A DNA stretch of 64,000 bases, taken from the NCBI GenBank assembly GCA_963676725.1, contig OY781463.1, forward strand, positions 1,054,001 to 1,118,000. The letters are read 5' to 3'. Shown piece by piece: positions 44,193-52,933 of this stretch (the first letter of the stretch is position 1; every line of letters starts with the position of its first letter). The notes beneath the pieces are model-generated. The model did no database searches. It saw only the letters and a list, made by a program, of their open reading frames with translations, and was not told where the DNA came from. This DNA comes from G963662905 sp963676725 (GTDB taxonomy: Bacteria; Bacteroidota; Bacteroidia; Bacteroidales; WRLA01). A program made the position numbers and the translations under genes.

Positions 44193-44200
44193 TACATTTG
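44193..44200 (+). promoter_or_regulatory. -7 promoter element (TACATTTG)
   Basis: An exact TAnnTTTG 38 nt upstream of the dihydroorotate-dehydrogenase-like gene, preceded by a T-rich stretch. No clear -33 TTG. Confidence 0.45.
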
Positions 44201-44238
44201 TTTCACTTATAAATTGTGCTCAAAAACCACAAAAGCAT

Positions 44239-45225
44239 ATGATAGACATTAGCACGAAATACATGGGTTTAACATTAAAAAGCCCTGTAATTGCCGGTAG
44301 TTCCGGTTTGACCAATTCCGTTAAGAACCTGATAGAAATTGCCGAAAATGGGGCAGGGGCCGTTGTGCTCAAATCTGTTTTTGAAGAGCAGATCCGTCAT
44401 GAAGTATCCAAAGCCCTTGCTGCTGATACCAGTGGCTCTTTCTATCCTGAAGCCTATGATTACATTAGTAATTATACCGAAGAACAGAGCCTAGATCATT
44501 ATTTGCAGCTTATTACTGATGCAAAAAAAAGCATTGATATTCCTGTTATCGCCTCAGTGAATTGCTTGAGCAGTTCTGAATGGGTGTCTTTTTCAAAGCG
44601 CTTGCAGGATGCCGGGGCCGATGCTCTGGAATTAAATGTCTTTGTTCTTCCTTCCAACCCTGAAAATACAGGTCAGGAAAATGAAAACGTTTATTTTGAT
44701 ATTATTCAGGAAGTTAAAAAACAAGTGACGATTCCTATTTCCGTGAAAATCAGCTATTATTTTAGTAGTTTGGCAAAAACAGCCATGCAGCTTAGCTGGA
44801 CAGGCATAGGAGGCATAGTACTTTTTAACCGTTTTTTCTCTCCCGATATCGATATAGAGAAAATGGAAATTACACCTTCTTATGTGTTTAGCAAGCCTGA
44901 AGATATTGCTATGTCCTTGCGATGGGTAGCTATGTTGGCCGATAAAGTGCATTGCGATATTTCTGCCTCTACAGGAAATCATGATGGTGCTGCAATCATC
45001 AAGCAAATGCTCGCCGGAGCGAAAAGTGCTCAGGTTGTCAGTGCATTGTATAAGGATGGTTTTGGCGTCATCAAGCAAATGAACCAAGATATTAAAGACT
45101 GGATGCAGCGTAAAGGTTTTGAAAAAACGGAAGATTTTATTGGAAAAATGAGCCTGAAAAATGCGGATAATCCTGCGGCTTATGAGCGCGTGCAGTTTAT
45201 GAAGCATTTTGCCGGTATCGAATAA
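44239..45225 (+). CDS. Dihydroorotate dehydrogenase-like flavoprotein
   Basis: The 328 aa protein has the class 1 dihydroorotate dehydrogenase fold: MGLTLKSPVIAGSSGLTNSV at the N-terminus (FMN site), ASVNCLSSSEW near 110, ISVKISYYFSSL near 170, GIVLFNRF near 195 and SASTGNHDGAA near 245. The loop that usually reads NxSCPN is changed to ELNVFVLPSNPEN, so the standard catalytic and orotate-binding residues are not conserved. It is probably a paralogue with another substrate, not the pyrimidine-pathway PyrD. It is a single gene with a -7 box upstream and a terminator downstream. Confidence 0.85.
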   Translation: MIDISTKYMGLTLKSPVIAGSSGLTNSVKNLIEIAENGAGAVVLKSVFEEQIRHEVSKALAADTSGSFYPEAYDYISNYTEEQSLDHYLQLITDAKKSIDIPVIASVNCLSSSEWVSFSKRLQDAGADALELNVFVLPSNPENTGQENENVYFDIIQEVKKQVTIPISVKISYYFSSLAKTAMQLSWTGIGGIVLFNRFFSPDIDIEKMEITPSYVFSKPEDIAMSLRWVAMLADKVHCDISASTGNHDGAAIIKQMLAGAKSAQVVSALYKDGFGVIKQMNQDIKDWMQRKGFEKTEDFIGKMSLKNADNPAAYERVQFMKHFAGIE

Positions 45226-45246
45226 ATAAAGAGTATCGAGATATTT

Positions 45247-45276
45247 AAGCCGCGGGGTTCTCCTTGCGGCTTTTTT
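45247..45276 (+). terminator. Intrinsic terminator
   Basis: AAGCCGC (45247-45253) pairs with GCGGCTT (45266-45272) around a 12-nt loop and is followed by T residues to 45276. It lies 22 nt after the upstream stop, between two convergent genes. Confidence 0.85.
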
Positions 45277-45290
45277 GTTTGAAATAAGTT

Positions 45291-46037
45291 TTAATCAAAG
45301 CGCTTACCGAAATTAAAGCTCAAATAAATGCTTAAAAAATAATGGTGCTTGTCCTGATAGGCCATAATAGGAACAGGGGAAGGGTATAAATCCAGAATGG
45401 CACCTACTTCGAGTGATTTTGGCTTTTTGTCTAGGTCGCCAAATTCAAAATTTACCCCAAAGTGTAGATAAGCACCGGGATATAATTTCGTTTCACCAAT
45501 GCCTTCTGTGAATGGCGCCCGGCCATAGATGTTGTCGAGAAAATGCTTCTCAGGATCGTATCGTTCCGTGCTAAGATAATAGTCGTAGCTGTCGTTGGTA
45601 TAATTAACAATATATAAATAGATGGGCTTGGCAAAGGAAACCGAAGCGCCTGCCATAAAAAACATGCTGATTTCTACGCCGCCAAAATAAGGCTCTCTGG
45701 ATATAATCCGCTGTTGACCAAAGCCTAAACGTCCAATAAATATCGAATTAAGTTTGCCATAAACAAAACTTCGGGAATTATCAAAATAGGGGTTTACCAT
45801 CCTAATTTGTTTGTCGGTTTTCATTTCAACCAACTGAATTTCCCAACCGCGCCTTTTGTAATAGGTTTTTTGATGGAAGCGCCTATATTGTAAACCAAAA
45901 CCACCTGAGTGCATCAGCACACCGAAGGATCGTTGATTACGAAGGATAATACGATTTTTTGCTGCAAGGGTGTCTTCCAGTAAAATGTTTTGGGTTTGTG
46001 CTGTGGAGGGGAGCAATACCATAAAAAACAATAACAT
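45291..46037 (-). CDS. Putative outer-membrane beta-barrel protein
   Basis: From the ATG at 46037 the protein is 248 aa with a hydrophobic signal-like start (MLLFFMVLLPSTAQ). The rest alternates strands with many aromatic residues and ends ...SIYLSFNFGKRFD, as in outer-membrane barrels. No family recognised. The frame extends upstream with TTG starts at 46097 and 46139; a TTG start at 46097 would add a basic n-region (LKYHHK) before the hydrophobic core, so the start is uncertain. It converges on the dihydroorotate-dehydrogenase-like gene. Confidence 0.7.
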   Translation of the reverse strand: MLLFFMVLLPSTAQTQNILLEDTLAAKNRIILRNQRSFGVLMHSGGFGLQYRRFHQKTYYKRRGWEIQLVEMKTDKQIRMVNPYFDNSRSFVYGKLNSIFIGRLGFGQQRIISREPYFGGVEISMFFMAGASVSFAKPIYLYIVNYTNDSYDYYLSTERYDPEKHFLDNIYGRAPFTEGIGETKLYPGAYLHFGVNFEFGDLDKKPKSLEVGAILDLYPSPVPIMAYQDKHHYFLSIYLSFNFGKRFD

Positions 46038-46166
46038 ACAGAAATGTATTGCTCCTGAGAATAACTTATGATGGTATTTTAAACTTAGTACGGTCAAAAT
46101 ATCAAATAGATTTGCCGTAAATATAGTTAGATTTACCAAACCGGATGTCTTCTTTGTGCGCTTTTC

Positions 46167-46295
46167 TTAACGGCGGCTTTCTTTTTGGAATTTTTTTGCT
46201 TCATCGTAAGCGGCACACTTCTCTTGTGATTTGCAACTAGACAGAACCATGCCTGCAATAAAAATACCCAATAATATAATCGTCAATTTTTTCAT
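46167..46295 (-). CDS. Very small lipoprotein (42 aa)
   Basis: ATG at 46293-46295 to TAA at 46167-46169. The peptide is a complete lipoprotein precursor: basic start MKKLTIILLG, hydrophobic core, lipobox LSSC, then only 21 more residues (KSQEKCAAYDEAKKF...), charged and containing a second cysteine. A TAnnTTTG box lies about 38 nt upstream of the ATG. A processed lipopeptide of about 22 residues may act in the envelope or as a small regulator. It could also be a short relic, but the complete signal and promoter argue for a real gene. Confidence 0.6.
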   Translation of the reverse strand: MKKLTIILLGIFIAGMVLSSCKSQEKCAAYDEAKKFQKESRR

Positions 46296-46333
46296 AATTT
46301 CACCCCTGAATTTAGTGGATTATTTTTCAATCA

Positions 46334-46341
46334 CAAATTTA
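46334..46341 (-). promoter_or_regulatory. -7 promoter element (TAAATTTG) for the small lipoprotein
   Basis: An exact TAnnTTTG on the minus strand, 38 nt before the ATG at 46295. No -33 TTG at normal spacing. Confidence 0.4.
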
Positions 46342-46407
46342 CTACTGATATCCTTAAGTTTGAATAAAGTTATTAACATTTGTACATCATCTTATTAACC
46401 GTTTTTT

Positions 46408-47094
46408 ATGATAGATATTGATTGTATTATGCCTGAATCAAATCCTTGGTTCCCCGTTTTTAAAGAAGAGTTTGAAAAGGACTATTTTATAAAGCTCTCT
46501 TCATTCCTGAAAGAACGCTCTAAAAATTCAGTTATTTTTCCGAATATCAATGATTTATTTAAAGCTTTTGAGTTTATTGCGCCCGAAGATGTGAAAGTTG
46601 TAATTTTGGGACAGGATCCTTATCATGGTGCAGGCCAAGCTCACGGACTGGCTTTTTCTGTTGCCGAAAGCGTTCCCAAACCACCCTCATTAAAAAATAT
46701 TTTTAAAGAACTACAGACTGATTTGGGGTGTGAAATCCCAGAAACAGGAAATTTATTGCCCTGGGCAAAAGAAGGTGTGCTTCTGCTGAATGCTGTGCTC
46801 ACTGTTGAGGAAGCGTCGGCTAATGCCCATAAGGGAAAAGGCTGGGAACAGTTCACGAATCGGATGATTGCTCATGTAAATGAAAAATCGGATGCAGCTG
46901 TTTTTATGCTCTGGGGAAAGCAGGCTCAGGAAAAATCCAGCCTTCTTAATTCTGAAAAACACCTTATTCTTAAAAGCGTGCATCCTTCACCATTGTCAGC
47001 ATACAGAGGCTTTTTTGGTTGCCGTCATTTTTCTCAAGCCAATAAGTTTTTAGAGCTACACGGTCGTAAACCCATAAATTGGTGCCTTTTTTAG
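46408..47094 (+). CDS. ung: Uracil-DNA glycosylase, family 1
   Basis: The 228 aa enzyme removes uracil from DNA. The water-activating motif GQDPYHGAGQAHGLAFSV lies near residues 68-85, PPSLKNIFKEL near 95, the uracil-specificity region LLLNAVLTVEEASANAHKGKGWE near 125-147, WGKQAQ near 173, and the DNA-intercalating loop HPSPLSAYRGFFGCRHF near 197-213. Length is normal for the family. The upstream AT-rich region has only an imperfect -7 element. The next gene follows after 25 nt but has its own -7 box. Confidence 0.96.
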   Translation: MIDIDCIMPESNPWFPVFKEEFEKDYFIKLSSFLKERSKNSVIFPNINDLFKAFEFIAPEDVKVVILGQDPYHGAGQAHGLAFSVAESVPKPPSLKNIFKELQTDLGCEIPETGNLLPWAKEGVLLLNAVLTVEEASANAHKGKGWEQFTNRMIAHVNEKSDAAVFMLWGKQAQEKSSLLNSEKHLILKSVHPSPLSAYRGFFGCRHFSQANKFLELHGRKPINWCLF

Positions 47095-47105
47095 TTGATA
47101 TTCCT

Positions 47106-47113
47106 TATATTTG
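47106..47113 (+). promoter_or_regulatory. -7 promoter element (TATATTTG) close to the DUF4421 gene start
   Basis: An exact TAnnTTTG that ends 6 nt before ATG 47120 (9 nt before the second ATG at 47123), so the transcript should have almost no leader. Confidence 0.45.
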
Positions 47114-47119
47114 GAGCAT

Positions 47120-48178
47120 ATGATGAAGCATATTTGGATTCTTGTTACTTTTCTTTCCCTTTTCTGTTTTTCCCCACGCATAAAAGCCCAGCTTATGGAA
47201 GCAAATGTGCCACTCCCCGTTAATTACGATACAACTTATATTGAAGATTATTCGGATTGGTTGGTACTGCGTGCCTATGGCATTTATAAGGATTTTGAAA
47301 TGGGGATTAGTCGTAATTATCTGCACCAGAGTATTTTAATGGGGCCTAATCAAAATCTTAACCTTGGTTTTGGTTTTAACTATCGGTGGCTGGGAATTAA
47401 TTTTGGCTTTAATTTTCCCTTTGTGAATGATGATGATGATATTTATGGACATACCCGTCGAATGGACGGGCAAATGAACCTTTATGGTCGGAAATTTATT
47501 TTCGATGGCCATTTTCAGTTGTACAAAGGGTTATATATGCGTAACCCCAAGGCATTCTATGATTATGAAAAAGGTGAGGTGCAATTCCCTATAATGGCAC
47601 AGCATAAAATTGTTACTTTGGGAGGAAGTTTTTACTATATGTTTAATCATCAAAAATTTTCTTCCAGAAGTGTATTCACAAATAATGAACGCCAGAAAAA
47701 AAGTGCAGGAAGCTGGATGCTTGGTGGCTTTTTGGATATGAACCTATTATCAACAGACTCTGTAGTCGTGCCGGAATTTAGGGATAAAGAATTGCTGCTT
47801 CCCGAAGATAATTTTCGTTCTTCTCGAACCATAAATGCCGGGATTAAAGGTGGTTACATATATACTTTTGTTTTTTGGAAAGAGTTTTATATTAATATTG
47901 CATTTCAACCGGGCTTTGGATACGGGAATTACCGTTTCAAGTTTGATAAATGGGAAAAACCCTCTGAATCTCTTCTTTTCTTAACGGCATCATCGAGAGT
48001 GGCCTTAGGACGAAATGGGAGAAAATATTTTTGGGGGCTTTATGCAGTCAACGAGGCTTATGCTTTCGATGATAAAGAATTGCAAATGAATTATAGCCTC
48101 GGACATATCCGCTTTTTTTGGGGCATGCGCTTCGATGGTTTTAAAAACACTAAAATGGGCAATATTCTTCCATTTTAA
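47120..48178 (+). CDS. DUF4421 outer-membrane protein
   Basis: The protein of about 352 aa has a signal peptide (MMKHIWILVTFLSLFCFSPRIKAQ). The DUF4421 family pattern follows: TTYIEDYSDWLVLRAYG, LNLGFGFNYRWLGINFGF near 75-92, then strands with RRMDGQMNLYGRKFIFDGHFQ. It ends in IRFFWGMRFDGF, with aromatic strands typical of an outer-membrane barrel. Family function is unknown. The ATG at 47120 or 47123 is used in place of TTG 47111, which is inside the -7 box. Confidence 0.85.
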   Translation: MMKHIWILVTFLSLFCFSPRIKAQLMEANVPLPVNYDTTYIEDYSDWLVLRAYGIYKDFEMGISRNYLHQSILMGPNQNLNLGFGFNYRWLGINFGFNFPFVNDDDDIYGHTRRMDGQMNLYGRKFIFDGHFQLYKGLYMRNPKAFYDYEKGEVQFPIMAQHKIVTLGGSFYYMFNHQKFSSRSVFTNNERQKKSAGSWMLGGFLDMNLLSTDSVVVPEFRDKELLLPEDNFRSSRTINAGIKGGYIYTFVFWKEFYINIAFQPGFGYGNYRFKFDKWEKPSESLLFLTASSRVALGRNGRKYFWGLYAVNEAYAFDDKELQMNYSLGHIRFFWGMRFDGFKNTKMGNILPF

Positions 48179-48210
48179 TCAAGAACTGTTCAATTATTCA
48201 TCGAATCACT

Positions 48211-48218
48211 TAATTTTG
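48211..48218 (+). promoter_or_regulatory. -7 promoter element (TAATTTTG) upstream of the HAM1/RdgB gene
   Basis: An exact TAnnTTTG, 25 nt before the ATG at 48244. No convincing -33 element. Confidence 0.45.
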
Positions 48219-48243
48219 CTGCTTTATAAAAAGATACAATGCT

Positions 48244-48825
48244 ATGGAACTGGTTTTTGCTACAAATAATGCACATAAACTTCGGGAAGTAAAAGAAATG
48301 GCTGGAAGTGAAATTCATGTTTTGGGTCTCGATGAACTTGATTTTCATGAGGATATTGCAGAAACCGAAGAAACTTTGGAAGGCAATGCTCTATTAAAGG
48401 CCCGATACATACATCAACGGTTTCAAAAAAATGTGTTTGCTGATGATACCGGACTGGAAGTAGAAGCACTGAATGGCCGCCCTGGGGTGTATTCTGCGCG
48501 TTATGCTGGTGAGGGCTGTAGTTTTGAAGATAATGTTCGTAAGCTTCTCATGGAAATGAAGGGGCAAAGCAATCGAAAGGCTCGCTTTCGCACTGTAATT
48601 GCCCTAATCCTTGAGGAAAAGGAATATACTTTTGAAGGGATTGTTGATGGTATTATCACAAGGGAGCGCTCAGGAGTCGGTGGTTTTGGCTATGACCCTG
48701 TTTTTCGCCCTGATGGCTATACAATCAGTTTTGCTGAGATGGAGGCGGAAACAAAAAACAACATCAGTCACAGAGGCCGAGCCATGCAGGAGTTGTTCCG
48801 CTTTTTATTATCGAAATATGCTTAA
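48244..48825 (+). CDS. rdgB: XTP/dITP pyrophosphatase (HAM1/RdgB family)
   Basis: The 193 aa enzyme hydrolyses non-canonical purine triphosphates (dITP, XTP) to monophosphates and so keeps them out of DNA. Seen are the N-terminal ATNNAHKLREVKEM, FADDTGLEVEALNGRPGVYSARYAG near 62-86, the ERSGVGGFGYDPVFRP segment near 140-155, and the final NNISHRGRAM. It lies downstream of ung and the DUF4421 gene; ung and this enzyme both limit non-canonical bases in DNA. It converges on the porP-type gene. Confidence 0.95.
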   Translation: MELVFATNNAHKLREVKEMAGSEIHVLGLDELDFHEDIAETEETLEGNALLKARYIHQRFQKNVFADDTGLEVEALNGRPGVYSARYAGEGCSFEDNVRKLLMEMKGQSNRKARFRTVIALILEEKEYTFEGIVDGIITRERSGVGGFGYDPVFRPDGYTISFAEMEAETKNNISHRGRAMQELFRFLLSKYA

Positions 48826-48858
48826 ATTTTCGTAGAAACAGCTTGATTGCTTGCTGGG

Positions 48859-49902
48859 CTAAAATTCTTCATATTTATATGCATCAGAGCATTTTGAGGT
48901 TTCCCAGCATCGTACAAAGGGATAAAAACTGATGCTAAATTCAATATTATTTTGATAATAGGGGTTTTGTCCTTCAATATCATCATCAAAGCTAAGGGCA
49001 ATATCGATGGCTTTTTGCGTTGTTTGCCCCCAAAAGAAACGAATACCGGCCGAAAAGATGAGGTGGTTTGTGGATTTATAATGCATTCCAAGGCGCAAAC
49101 GGTCGAGAAAGTTTTCGTGCCTGCGGAACAATACTGTAAAACCGGCATTATAAAAACTTTCGCCATTATATAAGAAAAAAGCGCGTGGAATCACTCCAAT
49201 GGCACGATTGACGCCAATCAGATAGCCTGTGTGGGCTTGTATTTGCCTAGCCGGAAAAATTGTTGTATCTTCTTGATTGTTAAAATTTTCCAATAAATGA
49301 TATCCGGCCAGGCCAATTTGGAAACGATAGAGCTGATCGCCTTTCCAGCAGGACATATCTCCGGCTTGATACATGATTCCCATATTAAAATCAGGACTGA
49401 ATTCCCCTGTAATTTCCGCTGCCTGCAAACTGTCCGGCAAAGAAGCATCGGCAGGGGGAAGGTAATCGGAAACCTTAAAAACACCGCCTTGCACACCAAT
49501 GGAAAACATCCCTTTTGGCGATATTTTATGGTAAGCAAAGTTCAGATAATCACTGAAATAGGAATAACGAAAATCTTCAGACCAACGGCGTTCATCCAGT
49601 ATACCGGCACCAAGTCGATAGTCTCTTTCTGTTATAACCTTTAAGCCATAATAGTCTTTTGCATCAGAAAATTTGAAATTCAAATGGAAAGAAGCGCTAT
49701 TCGTATAATACTTTTGCCCATTTGCCAGACTCGTGATGCCTGTAATATTGTTGAATTTCCATCCCTCCTGTGCAATTCCGGCAAAAGCAGGGTTCAGGCT
49801 AAGTTCACTATCATAAAATCGTGAGAAAAAACCTGTGGTTTGTGCCATTGTAAGCTGTGTTGCACAAAATATACTGATCAATAAAAAAATATGTTTGCTC
49901 AA
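48859..49902 (-). CDS. PorP/SprF family T9SS outer-membrane protein
   Basis: The 347 aa protein has a signal peptide (MSKHIFLLISIF to LTMAQ) and the family start TTGFFSRFYDSELSLNPAFAGI, then barrel strands and a C-terminal NNIEFSISFYPFVRCW. PorP/SprF proteins assist T9SS secretion and gliding adhesins and often associate with specific substrates. No PorE/OmpA partner or gliding gene is adjacent. The start is a TTG at 49900-49902; no in-frame ATG precedes the signal peptide. Confidence 0.9.
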   Translation of the reverse strand: MSKHIFLLISIFCATQLTMAQTTGFFSRFYDSELSLNPAFAGIAQEGWKFNNITGITSLANGQKYYTNSASFHLNFKFSDAKDYYGLKVITERDYRLGAGILDERRWSEDFRYSYFSDYLNFAYHKISPKGMFSIGVQGGVFKVSDYLPPADASLPDSLQAAEITGEFSPDFNMGIMYQAGDMSCWKGDQLYRFQIGLAGYHLLENFNNQEDTTIFPARQIQAHTGYLIGVNRAIGVIPRAFFLYNGESFYNAGFTVLFRRHENFLDRLRLGMHYKSTNHLIFSAGIRFFWGQTTQKAIDIALSFDDDIEGQNPYYQNNIEFSISFYPFVRCWETSKCSDAYKYEEF

Positions 49903-50191
49903 TGTAAGTAGTTTTGCATGAATAACGCGAATATAGGTAAAAACGTATCTGAAGGGAAGAAACAGTCTGGTCTGATGTATTTTATAACGCTTTTGCGATA
50001 GATGTATCTTCTATTATCTACTGCGAAGTACATTTTCGTGTATCAGGAATGTACCCTTCTGCGGGTTCAGTAAAAAATCCTTTTTTATTTTATTGCAGGT
50101 CGGGGCTTTTTGTTAATTTCGTTTGTTATAAGGTAGCATCTCTTTAACGGCCAAATACCATCAATAGGGGAGATGTATAAATTACGGAAAC

Positions 50192-52261
50192 ATGAAAAAT
50201 ATTTTTACAAAATATAGTCAGTATTATCCTTTGATTGGTAAGTTGTTCTTGTTTTTAACGGCAGCTGTACTAATGACCATTTTTTTGCCGGGTGAAGCAC
50301 GCTTTAAATATGATTTCCAAAAAGGAAAACCATGGCTATATGATGATTTGATTGCTCCTTTTAATTTTTCAATATTGAAATCAGCAGATGAATTGCAGAT
50401 TGAAAAAGAAGCCATAAAACAAAATGCACCTCTCTATTTTGTGGAAGATAAATATATGGATTCCGTTAATCGTCTTCGTTTTATCAATGGGTTTAATAAT
50501 AGTTGGAGCAATGATTTCGCAGATTCCGTGATTGTTCCTGATCGTTTTGCCTCACTTTCGTATGCCCTTAATTTATTGGACAGCGTTTTTGTTAAAGGAA
50601 TTATAGAAATACGACCAGAATTGAAAAACCGTAATGATCAGTCTGCCGTATATGTGGTTTGTGGAAATCAGCTGAAGGAGAGTACTATTGATCAGTTTTT
50701 TAGCATTCAGGAAGCCGATCTGTATTTTCGCAAGCATCTTGAGAAATTTAATCCGGGGCTATATAATTTTATGCTCAGCCATCTCCAAAATGCTTTGATG
50801 CATAATATTATGTTTGATGAGCCACTTACCCGCAAAGAATTACAACAGCGCTACGACAATATGTCATTGTCTGTTGGGATGGTGCAGGTTGGGGAACGCA
50901 TTATTAGCAAAGGTGAACTGATTACAAATGATAAATACCGTACACTCAGCTCATTAAAACAAGAGTATGAAAATAAAGTAGGCGGTATTCTTTCAACAAA
51001 TTTGGTCTATCTGGGGCAAATCCTTTTGCTGCTTATTGCCATGACCGTGCTCGCCCTTTACTTATATTTCTTTCGCCGCGATATTTTTGAAGCCAATATT
51101 AAATTAAGCCTGATTCTTACGATTATTGTTGCACTGGTTTTTGTGAGCAGTCTCGTTGTGAAAACAGATGCTACTTATATTTATCTATTGCCATTATGTA
51201 TGGCGCCGATCTTAATCCATATCTTTTTTGATTCGCGTTTGGCATTTTTTGTGCATTTTATCCTTGTTTTTATCGTAGGATTTATTGTGCCCAATGGTTT
51301 TGAGTTTGTGTTTGTGCAGATGTTTGCCGGAATTGTGACTATTTTTAGTTTTGTGAGTTTAAGGCGTCGTGCACAATTTTTTATTACCTCACTCTATGTA
51401 TTTGGTACTTATTCGATTGTATATACTGCCCTGTTCCTGATTAGAAATGGAAATATAACGGACTTATTGCCATTGCCTTATGCTCTTTTTGCAGGAGCCA
51501 GTTTCCTGATATTGTTTACCTATCCATTGATTTTCCTCTTCGAAAAGGTTTTTGGTTTGATCACAGATATTACTTTATTGGAACTATCCGATACCAATAA
51601 TAAACTGCTTCGAGAGCTTTCAGCAAAAGCCCCGGGCACTTTTCAACATAGCTCGCAGGTGGCCAATATGGCGGAAGAAGCAATTAGGGCAATTGGTGGA
51701 AATCCCCTATTGGTGCGTGCCGGAGCCCTTTATCATGATATTGGTAAAATTGATATGCCCCTTTATTTTGTTGAAAATCAAATTGCCGGTTTAAACCCTC
51801 ATGATGATTTATCTCCGGAAGAAAGTGCTGAAATTATCATCAGCCATGTGATTCGTGGTGTCGAAAAGGCCAAAAAGCATAAACTGCCCGAACAAATCAT
51901 TGACTTTATACGCACACATCACGGCACGCGGAAAACAGACTATTTTTACTTTCAATATAGAACCGAAAATCCGGGCGAAACAATTAATGAAGAGAATTTT
52001 AAATATCATGGACCTGTTCCGTTTAGCAAAGAAACGGCTGTACTCATGATGGCGGATAGTGTGGAAGCTGCATCCCGTTCTTTGAAAAGCCCGAATGAAG
52101 AAAATATTGATGAACTTGTCGAAAAGATTATCCAAAAGCAAAGCATGGAAAATCAATTCGATAATGCAGGGATTACCTTAAAGGATATTAGTGTAGCAAA
52201 GAAAATCCTAAAGCACAAACTGATGAATATTTATCATCTTAGAATCGAATATCCTTCATAA
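50192..52261 (+). CDS. 7TM-HD phosphohydrolase, PgpH-like (probable c-di-AMP phosphodiesterase)
   Basis: The 689 aa inner-membrane protein has one N-terminal helix (about 16-33), an extracytoplasmic 7TMR-HDED domain (about 40-265), seven helices (about 270-480) and a cytoplasmic HDIG domain. The domain shows LRELSAKAPGTFQHSSQVANM near 475-495 (first His), the metal-binding YHDIGKI near 517, HDDLSPEESAEIIISHV near 535 and THHGTRKTDYFY near 575. PgpH proteins degrade cyclic di-AMP. The 3' end overlaps the convergent WbqC-family gene by 23 nt. Confidence 0.92.
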   Translation: MKNIFTKYSQYYPLIGKLFLFLTAAVLMTIFLPGEARFKYDFQKGKPWLYDDLIAPFNFSILKSADELQIEKEAIKQNAPLYFVEDKYMDSVNRLRFINGFNNSWSNDFADSVIVPDRFASLSYALNLLDSVFVKGIIEIRPELKNRNDQSAVYVVCGNQLKESTIDQFFSIQEADLYFRKHLEKFNPGLYNFMLSHLQNALMHNIMFDEPLTRKELQQRYDNMSLSVGMVQVGERIISKGELITNDKYRTLSSLKQEYENKVGGILSTNLVYLGQILLLLIAMTVLALYLYFFRRDIFEANIKLSLILTIIVALVFVSSLVVKTDATYIYLLPLCMAPILIHIFFDSRLAFFVHFILVFIVGFIVPNGFEFVFVQMFAGIVTIFSFVSLRRRAQFFITSLYVFGTYSIVYTALFLIRNGNITDLLPLPYALFAGASFLILFTYPLIFLFEKVFGLITDITLLELSDTNNKLLRELSAKAPGTFQHSSQVANMAEEAIRAIGGNPLLVRAGALYHDIGKIDMPLYFVENQIAGLNPHDDLSPEESAEIIISHVIRGVEKAKKHKLPEQIIDFIRTHHGTRKTDYFYFQYRTENPGETINEENFKYHGPVPFSKETAVLMMADSVEAASRSLKSPNEENIDELVEKIIQKQSMENQFDNAGITLKDISVAKKILKHKLMNIYHLRIEYPS

Positions 52262-52904
52262 TATTCTGGCCTATAGTGCGAATATATGCACCAAGCTCCG
52301 GCCCCAGATTAAATAAGCCATCAAGTATACTCAGATTTGGTACAAAGCCTGATGTGCTTCCAAATACTTGAATATAAACAGGAAAAATCTCCGGAGTAAA
52401 AACTTCTTTCTTTTTTGGACTGATACGGAAACGCCAATCATTGCTTTTGTTTTCAACATCAATGAATTGATCGCTTGGCCGGATAATGCATTTTAATCCA
52501 CATTTTTTAACAAAATAGAGGATAATGTGCTCATTGAAAGCAGCTAGGCTTTTAAAGTTAGCGGCAGAATAAATAATTTCTTTTATATCATCTTGATAAT
52601 AAAGAAAATAAGGAGAAGCATTATAATTCGTGCAGAGAGTGCGCCAATGAATATTTTGCCAGCTATCTGTAAATGACGGCAATACTTCGGAGCTTTTGCT
52701 TTTGCTTCCATTAGGTCGATAGATGGGAAGACTGAGGTCTATAAGTCCTTGTGAACCAAGCACGCTGCATCTGTTCCTGAATGTTTGCCGCTGATAAGTT
52801 TCGTGGGTGTCAATCAAAATGGTATCGGCTAATGATGCAATTCCAAACCAAGACATTGGCGGAAAATAGGCTGTTGACAAAAGGATTTCTTCAGGATGTT
52901 GCAT
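52239..52904 (-). CDS. WbqC-family protein
   Basis: The 221 aa protein has the WbqC start LLSTAYFPPMSWFG, then HETYQRQTFRNRCSV, LSLPIYRP near 60-67, and SWQNIHWRTLCTNYNASPYF near 88-107. WbqC-like proteins occur in O-antigen and sugar-nucleotide loci and resemble aminotransferase-linked enzymes, but the reaction is not established. The start at 52904 is chosen over the ATG at 52964, which lies in a terminator hairpin; a -7 box ends only 4 nt before 52904. Confidence 0.85.
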   Translation of the reverse strand: MQHPEEILLSTAYFPPMSWFGIASLADTILIDTHETYQRQTFRNRCSVLGSQGLIDLSLPIYRPNGSKSKSSEVLPSFTDSWQNIHWRTLCTNYNASPYFLYYQDDIKEIIYSAANFKSLAAFNEHIILYFVKKCGLKCIIRPSDQFIDVENKSNDWRFRISPKKKEVFTPEIFPVYIQVFGSTSGFVPNLSILDGLFNLGPELGAYIRTIGQNIMKDIRF

Positions 52905-52908
52905 GGCG

Positions 52909-52916
52909 CAAAAATA
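52909..52916 (-). promoter_or_regulatory. -7 promoter element (TATTTTTG) adjoining the WbqC-family start
   Basis: An exact TAnnTTTG on the minus strand whose last base is 4 nt from the ATG at 52904. A TTTG at the end of the terminator T-tract (complement of 52933-52936) lies 16 nt upstream and may be the -33 element. The expected transcription start falls at the ATG, implying a leaderless mRNA. Confidence 0.5.
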
Positions 52917-52933
52917 TGGAATTCTTGGGGGAC

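Noticed and set aside
52239..52261. 23-nt convergent overlap of the PgpH-like and WbqC-family genes as a regulatory antisense element
   Set aside because: Short tail overlaps of convergent genes are common in compact genomes; nothing else here suggests regulation.
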